The translations under genes and the position numbers were made by a program. Positions 34,451 through 38,456 of a stretch of 38,456 bases of DNA are shown piece by piece (the stretch's first letter is position 1; every line of letters starts with the position of its first letter). The notes below the pieces were generated by a model, which was given only the letters and a program-made list of their open reading frames with translations, made no database searches and was not told where the DNA came from. Source of the stretch: Flavobacterium anhuiense (GTDB lineage: Bacteria; Bacteroidota; Bacteroidia; Flavobacteriales; Flavobacteriaceae); assembly GCF_004151235.1 (NCBI RefSeq), contig NZ_JUIV01000030.1, positions 1-38,456 on the forward strand. The letters run 5' to 3'.

Positions 34451-34789
34451 ATGCTTGAAATATTACCCTTAATATTACTTGCCCTTCCCGTTTTATTTCA
34501 ATTAATATTAGGAACCAAAACAATTTATAAACCTGCTTCACTTAAATTTAGTTCGGCATCTTGGATTAGTTTTGTTTCTTTTATTTTGTTTTCTTTTATT
34601 GCTTATTATATTGTCGATTATAATTTTTCAAAACAATACGAACAATATCCAAACCCAATCAGATGCGGAATGCCTCTTTTAGGCATCGTTATGGCTTCTC
34701 TCTTTTTACTTTTTATTCTGATTTTGATTATTGTGTCTCAATTTCTAATTAAAAGGAGGAAAGAAAGTAGATCAAAAAACACCTATTGA
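34451..34789 (+). CDS. Small hypothetical membrane protein (3 TM)
   Basis: The product has 112 residues. Hydrophobic segments lie near residues 2-20, 38-56 and 72-98, followed by a basic tail (KRRKESRSK) expected in the cytoplasm. A short extracytoplasmic or loop segment FSKQYEQYPNPIRCG contains the single cysteine. No family is recognised. It is the last gene of the run starting at 31995, and 240 bp of noncoding sequence follow. Confidence 0.75.
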   Translation: MLEILPLILLALPVLFQLILGTKTIYKPASLKFSSASWISFVSFILFSFIAYYIVDYNFSKQYEQYPNPIRCGMPLLGIVMASLFLLFILILIIVSQFLIKRRKESRSKNTY

Positions 34790-35006
34790 TCAGAACTAAA
34801 AAATAGCAATAACTGCAAAACTCTAAAACATGATAAATGTCATCTATTAGTTTTTTTTCATGCTTTAATATTGCCTCGGAAAAAGCATTTAATCATTCTA
34901 AAGAAATTTTAGCAATTCGTTAATTTTACTAAGCTCCTAGTCAGTTATTCGAGTTCTTAAAATAATCTTAAATCTTCATCTGCTATTCATAAATCATAAC
35001 TACCTT

Positions 35007-35014
35007 TGCATTGC
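35007..35014 (+). promoter_or_regulatory. Probable -7 element of kdsA
   Basis: TACCTTTG just upstream of kdsA matches TAnnTTTG about 20 bp before the ATG (position approximate within a few bases). No TTG at -33 is seen. Confidence 0.5.
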
Positions 35015-35029
35015 AAAAAAAATAATTTT

Positions 35030-35848
35030 ATGAACTTACAACATATTCCACAAATTAAGCATACTGACAGCGGAAATTTCTTTTTATTAGCAGGGCCTTG
35101 CGCTATTGAAGGAGAAGAAATGGCTCTTAGAATTGCTGAAAAATTAGTTGGTATTACCGACAATCTACAGATTCCTTATGTATTTAAAGGATCTTTTAAA
35201 AAAGCAAACCGTTCTAGAATTGACAGTTTCTCTGGAATTGGTGACGAAAAAGCATTAAAAATCTTAAGAAAAGTTTCTGAAACTTTTCATGTTCCAACAG
35301 TTACAGACATTCATACAAATGAAGATGCTGACAAAGCAGCTCAATACGTAGATGTACTACAGATTCCTGCTTTCTTAGTTCGTCAAACTGATCTTGTTGT
35401 GGCAGCTGCTAATACAGGAAAAACAGTAAACTTGAAAAAAGGGCAATTTATGAGTCCAGAAAGCATGAAACACGCTGTTCAAAAAGTTTTAGACTGTAAT
35501 AACGAAAATGTTATGGTTACAGATCGCGGAACTATGTTTGGCTACCAAGACATGATTGTTGATTTTAGAGGAATTCCTACTATGCAGCAATATGCTTCTA
35601 CAGTTTTGGACGTAACGCATTCTTTACAACAGCCAAATCAAACAGCGGGTGTAACAGGCGGAAGACCAGATATGATTGAAACTGTTGCCAAAGCAGGTAT
35701 TGCAGTTGGTGTTGATGGTATTTTTATCGAAACCCATTTTGATCCAGCTAATGCAAAAAGTGATGGTGCTAACATGCTTCATTTAGACTATTTTGAAGGT
35801 TTAATGAACAAGTTAGTTGCAATCAGAAAAACAATAAACGCATTTTAA
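35030..35848 (+). CDS. kdsA: 3-deoxy-8-phosphooctulonate synthase (KDO-8-P synthase)
   Basis: From ATG 35030 (MNLQHIPQIKHTDSG) the product has 272 residues. It condenses arabinose-5-phosphate with PEP in lipid A core synthesis. The motifs are LLAGPCAIEG, FKGSFKKANRSRIDSFSG, QIPAFLVRQTDL, TDRGTMFGY and GGRPDM. The metal site C24, H197, E234 and D245 is complete, so this is the metal-dependent class rather than the asparagine-type enzyme of E. coli. A TTG eight codons upstream is unlikely because it overlaps the -7 element. The barrel protein gene starts 20 bp after its stop. Confidence 0.98.
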   Translation: MNLQHIPQIKHTDSGNFFLLAGPCAIEGEEMALRIAEKLVGITDNLQIPYVFKGSFKKANRSRIDSFSGIGDEKALKILRKVSETFHVPTVTDIHTNEDADKAAQYVDVLQIPAFLVRQTDLVVAAANTGKTVNLKKGQFMSPESMKHAVQKVLDCNNENVMVTDRGTMFGYQDMIVDFRGIPTMQQYASTVLDVTHSLQQPNQTAGVTGGRPDMIETVAKAGIAVGVDGIFIETHFDPANAKSDGANMLHLDYFEGLMNKLVAIRKTINAF

Positions 35849-35868
35849 TTTATAATAACTTAAGTTCT

Positions 35869-36774
35869 TTGAAAACAAAAATTTTATTTTTCTTACTGGC
35901 TTGTGTTTCTTTAAACACATTTGCTCAGGAAGAAATACCTGTACAAAAATATGCCGCTCACAACAAAGGAAAATTCTTTGTAATGTGGGGTGGTAATAGA
36001 GAAAGCTACTCAAAATCTGATGTAAACTTTAGAGGTAAGGATTACAACTTTACTGTTGAGAATATGGCTGCTCATGACAAACCAAAAGGATGGCATGTTG
36101 ATTATATCAATCCTGCAAATATGACAATTCCTCAAACGAATTTGAGATTGGGTTACTTTTTTAGCGATCACTACAGTGTTACAATTGGTGTTGACCACAT
36201 GAAATACGTAATGGCACAGAATCAAATTGCAAATGTTAACGGATACATCAATTTACCTGCAGATGATCCTGCATCAATTTACAATGGCACTTACAATAAC
36301 ACACCTGTAGATATGTCTCAGGGAGGAGCCAAAGAAGGTGGTTATGGTAATGGTGAAGTAAATGTAAACGGTCCAGCATTTTTAATGTATGAACATACAG
36401 ATGGATTAAACTACATTAATACTGAAGTTGCCAGATTCGATGATGTTTCTAAATGGTTTGGATTGCCAAATATTGACAAAGTTCAAATTAACTTAACTGA
36501 AGGTATTGGTGCTGGAGTTTTATATCCAAAAACGAATACTACAATTTTAGGTAAAGAACGTCACGATGATTTTCATGTTTCTGGTTATGGAGTTTCTGCA
36601 AAAGCAGGTCTTAACGTTACTTTTTTCAAACATTTTTATGTTCAAGGAGAGTTAAAAGGCGGTTATATTAACATGCAGGATATTAAAACCACAACAAGTC
36701 CTGAAGATAAAGCTTCTCAGCACTTTACTTACTTTCAACGTATTATTGCTGTTGGAGGAATTTTCAGAATCTAA
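35869..36774 (+). CDS. Outer-membrane beta-barrel protein, TTG start
   Basis: The product has 301 residues. The frame starts at TTG 35869, giving a clean signal peptide MKTKILFFLLACVSLNTFAQ; no ATG precedes the signal peptide and the first internal ATG falls after it, so TTG is probably the true start. The mature part alternates short hydrophobic and polar strands (TNLRLGYFFSDHYSVTIGVD, GYGVSAKAGLNVTFF, HFYVQGELKGGYIN) and ends in aromatic-hydrophobic GGIFRI. This suggests an outer-membrane barrel of 8-12 strands. The family and ligand are not recognised. It lies 20 bp after kdsA and ends at a terminator. Confidence 0.82.
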   Translation: MKTKILFFLLACVSLNTFAQEEIPVQKYAAHNKGKFFVMWGGNRESYSKSDVNFRGKDYNFTVENMAAHDKPKGWHVDYINPANMTIPQTNLRLGYFFSDHYSVTIGVDHMKYVMAQNQIANVNGYINLPADDPASIYNGTYNNTPVDMSQGGAKEGGYGNGEVNVNGPAFLMYEHTDGLNYINTEVARFDDVSKWFGLPNIDKVQINLTEGIGAGVLYPKTNTTILGKERHDDFHVSGYGVSAKAGLNVTFFKHFYVQGELKGGYINMQDIKTTTSPEDKASQHFTYFQRIIAVGGIFRI

Positions 36775-36793
36775 TATTGCATAAAATATTTGT

Positions 36794-36830
36794 AAAAATA
36801 GCTGTCATTTTATTTGGCAGCTATTTTTTT
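36794..36830 (+). terminator. Intrinsic terminator after the barrel protein gene
   Basis: AAAAATAGCTG and CAGCTATTTTT pair around TCATTTTATTTGG, followed by a long T run. Confidence 0.92.
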
Positions 36831-36836
36831 TATTAT

Positions 36837-36844
36837 TTACTTTG
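36837..36844 (+). promoter_or_regulatory. Putative -7 element of the YiiX-like gene
   Basis: TTACTTTG, one mismatch from TAnnTTTG, 28 bp upstream of the ATG at 36873. The leader to the ATG is homologous to that before 37635. Confidence 0.45.
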
Positions 36845-36872
36845 CAATTCAAAGTACTTTAAAATATACTTT

Positions 36873-37547
36873 ATGAAAATCAAAAAATATCTATTCCCGA
36901 TCATTACTTTCTTTCTAAGTTTTGGCTGTGCATTATTCGTTGCGATAAAGGTTTTTCCAAGCAATCCTTTTACTGGAAACAAAGAAGAAAAAACAACAGT
37001 AAGCAAGTTTAAGGATGGAGATCTTATTTTTCAAACATCAGAATCTAAACAATGCGAAGCGGTTCGAATTGCGACAAATTCGAAGTTTTCTCATTGCGGC
37101 ATTATTTACGATATTAACGGAAAATGGTTTGTTTTTGAAGCTGTTCAACCTGTAAAACTTACCCCGCTTGAAGACTGGATTAAACACGGAAAAGACAGCA
37201 AATATGTTACAAAAAGATTAAAAGACGATAGCGTTTTGAATCCGCAGGTTTTGCAGAAAATGAAAGATTACAGTCAGCAATTTGATGGCAAAGAATATGA
37301 TGCTTATTTTGAATGGACCGATAATAGGATATATTGTTCTGAATTAATCTGGAAAATATATAAAAACGCTGCAGGAATCGAATTGTCTAAACTTAAAGAA
37401 CTGAAAGATTTTAACTTGCAAGATCCAAGGGTTCAGAAAATACTAAAAGAGCGTTACGGCAATGATATTCCTTTAGAAGAAAAAGTCGTTGCTCCTTCTG
37501 ACCTTGCCGATTCTAATATATTGAAAACAGTAATTGACACTTATTAA
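36873..37547 (+). CDS. YiiX/YebB-like permuted NlpC/P60 cysteine hydrolase
   Basis: From ATG 36873 (MKIKKYLFPIITFF) the product has 224 residues; a TTG start 32 codons upstream would run through a terminator and is rejected. An N-terminal hydrophobic segment (about 7-27) anchors or exports it. The circularly permuted catalytic order is seen: H74 (KFSHCGIIY), E89 (FVFEAVQP) and the nucleophile C155 (RIYCSELIWK). Such enzymes are amidases or peptidases of cell wall or lipid substrates; the actual substrate is unknown. It is flanked by terminators, so monocistronic. Confidence 0.9.
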   Translation: MKIKKYLFPIITFFLSFGCALFVAIKVFPSNPFTGNKEEKTTVSKFKDGDLIFQTSESKQCEAVRIATNSKFSHCGIIYDINGKWFVFEAVQPVKLTPLEDWIKHGKDSKYVTKRLKDDSVLNPQVLQKMKDYSQQFDGKEYDAYFEWTDNRIYCSELIWKIYKNAAGIELSKLKELKDFNLQDPRVQKILKERYGNDIPLEEKVVAPSDLADSNILKTVIDTY

Positions 37548-37553
37548 TATCTT

Positions 37554-37586
37554 AAAAAGCTAGTCCTAATTCATTCTAGCTTTTTT
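37554..37586 (+). terminator. Intrinsic terminator of the YiiX-like gene
   Basis: AAAAAGCTAG and CTAGCTTTTT pair around TCCTAATTCATT, followed by a T run. Confidence 0.9.
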
Positions 37587-37596
37587 ATTTGCTAAT

Positions 37597-37604
37597 TAAC
37601 TTTG
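37597..37604 (+). promoter_or_regulatory. -7 element of the Coq4-like gene
   Basis: TAACTTTG matches TAnnTTTG, 30 bp upstream of the ATG at 37635. The predicted TSS is about 37610. Confidence 0.55.
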
Positions 37605-37634
37605 AAATTCAAAGAACTTTTAAATCGATACTTT

Positions 37635-38087
37635 ATGAGAGATTATTTGATTGAAAAACTGTATGAATGTTCCAAAAAACCGTATCAAAAATACTTTAAA
37701 AAGAATGAACCTTGGAATATTGATAAAACTTTATTAATGAACTATCCAGAAGAAAGTTTAGGATTCGGTTTAGGAAATTTTCTCTACAAGAATCATTTTG
37801 ATATTCAAGAAAAACTAGAAGATCACGACATTATTCATGTTCTGACCAATACTGGAGTTTCGGTTTATGAAGAAATAGGCATGCAGTATTATTTACTCGG
37901 AAACGGAAAGAAAAGCTTGTATTTGTTTATGGTAATAGCAACTGGAACAATTTTTTACCCAAAACGAATGAGTTATTTCATTCAGCAATTTAAAAGAGGA
38001 AAAAAAGCAAATGCATTTCATTATCTCGATTTTTCAAAAATGCTTTTTATGCCCGTTCAAACTATTCAACAAACCTTTAATATTTAA
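37635..38087 (+). CDS. Coq4-like protein
   Basis: From ATG 37635 (MRDYLIEKLYECSKKPYQKY) the product has 150 residues; the TTG at 37602 is inside the -7 element. It carries the Coq4 hallmark HDIIH followed, after 11 residues, by glutamate (HDxxH-x11-E; EDHDIIHVL, VYEEIGMQYY). It is helical and soluble, or peripheral to the membrane. Coq4 supports ubiquinone assembly and, in recent work, C1 decarboxylation/hydroxylation of the quinone head group. Flavobacteria use menaquinone, so this protein probably acts elsewhere. The small membrane gene starts 4 bp after its stop. Confidence 0.85.
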   Translation: MRDYLIEKLYECSKKPYQKYFKKNEPWNIDKTLLMNYPEESLGFGLGNFLYKNHFDIQEKLEDHDIIHVLTNTGVSVYEEIGMQYYLLGNGKKSLYLFMVIATGTIFYPKRMSYFIQQFKRGKKANAFHYLDFSKMLFMPVQTIQQTFNI

Positions 38088-38091
38088 AATC

Positions 38092-38394
38092 ATGAAAACA
38101 ATTCATAATCCCTTTAAAGAAAAACAATCTATCGAATTGACTGTTGGAACATTTATAATCAGTACAATTCTGTTTATGCTTTATATTATTTCAAATGGAA
38201 ACTCAATGGTTTTAGTAATTGCATGGCCATTTGCTTTAGGAGCAATAATTGTAAATGCAATAATGTTTATCCATTTGATGGATCGTTTTATTCATTTTCC
38301 AGAACATCGAAAAGATATCGGAATGAAAATCTTAATATTACTTTCTAATATTCCAATCCTCTTTTTTTATTATTTGATTGTTATGAAATCTTGA
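38092..38394 (+). CDS. Small hypothetical membrane protein (3 TM)
   Basis: From ATG 38092 (MKTIHNPFKEKQSIELTV) the product has 100 residues; the longer frame from 38011 overlaps the Coq4-like gene and is rejected. Membrane segments lie near 18-34, 41-61 and 76-95. The family is not recognised. Four bases after the Coq4-like stop, it is probably co-transcribed and possibly its partner or anchor. Confidence 0.8.
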   Translation: MKTIHNPFKEKQSIELTVGTFIISTILFMLYIISNGNSMVLVIAWPFALGAIIVNAIMFIHLMDRFIHFPEHRKDIGMKILILLSNIPILFFYYLIVMKS

Positions 38395-38418
38395 CATAAA
38401 AAAAGCCACAAGTAAAAA

Positions 38419-38456
38419 TAGACTGCACCCAAAAGTTTAGACAAATTTAAAATTAA
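38419..38456. mobile_element. Possible terminal inverted repeat of an IS3-family element
   Basis: The sequence from 38419, containing ACTGCACCCAAAAGTTTAGACA, resembles terminal inverted repeats of IS3-family insertion sequences (CTG-CCC-AAAGTT-GACA pattern). No transposase is in the window; the element would continue to the right. Just left of it, AAAAAAAGCCACAAG looks like half a terminator hairpin whose other arm is missing. Confidence 0.45.

Overview
The window is chromosomal DNA from a Flavobacterium-like member of the Bacteroidota. The evidence is AT-rich sequence, near-absence of Shine-Dalgarno motifs, TTG-N(17-23)-TAnnTTTG promoters, SPI/lipoprotein signals typical of the phylum, and families largely restricted to it (DUF6495, DUF6934, BT_3928, Ig-like repeat adhesins). 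The gene content resembles F. johnsoniae and relatives, but the species cannot be fixed from the sequence alone. No rRNA, tRNA, CRISPR array or prophage was seen.

Layout. (1) 1-6955, minus strand: the first ~2318 codons of a giant secreted repeat protein, running off the left edge. It is built from Ig-like repeats and five related ~150-residue modules, and ends inside the window in nearly identical 240-bp (80-aa) tandem repeats. A 1.16-kb AT-rich gap without a convincing gene follows. (2) 8116-9870, minus: a DUF6495 gene and the ribosomal operon rpsF-rpsR-rplI with a consensus promoter and a terminator. (3) 10049-16280: an orphan LytTR response regulator convergent with a minus-strand run nadC-yihY-DUF2147-metallo-beta-lactamase-priA. 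(4) 16486-22123, plus: AlkC-like DNA glycosylase, pirin, OsmC, a small GNAT, a secreted adenosine deaminase, an ABM-fold monooxygenase and rlmH. Several intergenic inverted repeats separate these genes. (5) 22299-24478: a CHRD lipoprotein, a hypothetical lipoprotein and folP. (6) 24701-30288, plus: DUF1599, a BT_3928/DoxX-like protein, DUF6934 with a previously unlisted 50-codon overlapping ORF, a TlpA-like thioredoxin, tpiA, prmA and clpS. (7) 30375-34789, plus: a WG-repeat protein, then a probable ether-lipid cluster (sterol desaturase/alkylglycerol monooxygenase-like plus lysoplasmalogenase) and two small membrane/lipoprotein genes. (8) 35030-38394, plus: kdsA, an outer-membrane beta-barrel protein, a permuted NlpC/P60 (YiiX-like) hydrolase, a Coq4-like protein and a small membrane protein. 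The last bases resemble the end of an IS3-type insertion sequence.

Most of the window is ordinary flavobacterial core genome. The items that best repay a second look are the modular adhesin, the DUF6934/50-aa overlapping pair, the ether-lipid gene pair, the Coq4-like gene in a presumed menaquinone organism, the class B1 beta-lactamase embedded in a housekeeping gene run, and two cases in which adjacent genes carry duplicated hairpin/leader elements. All functional statements are read from motifs and remembered families. No database search was run.
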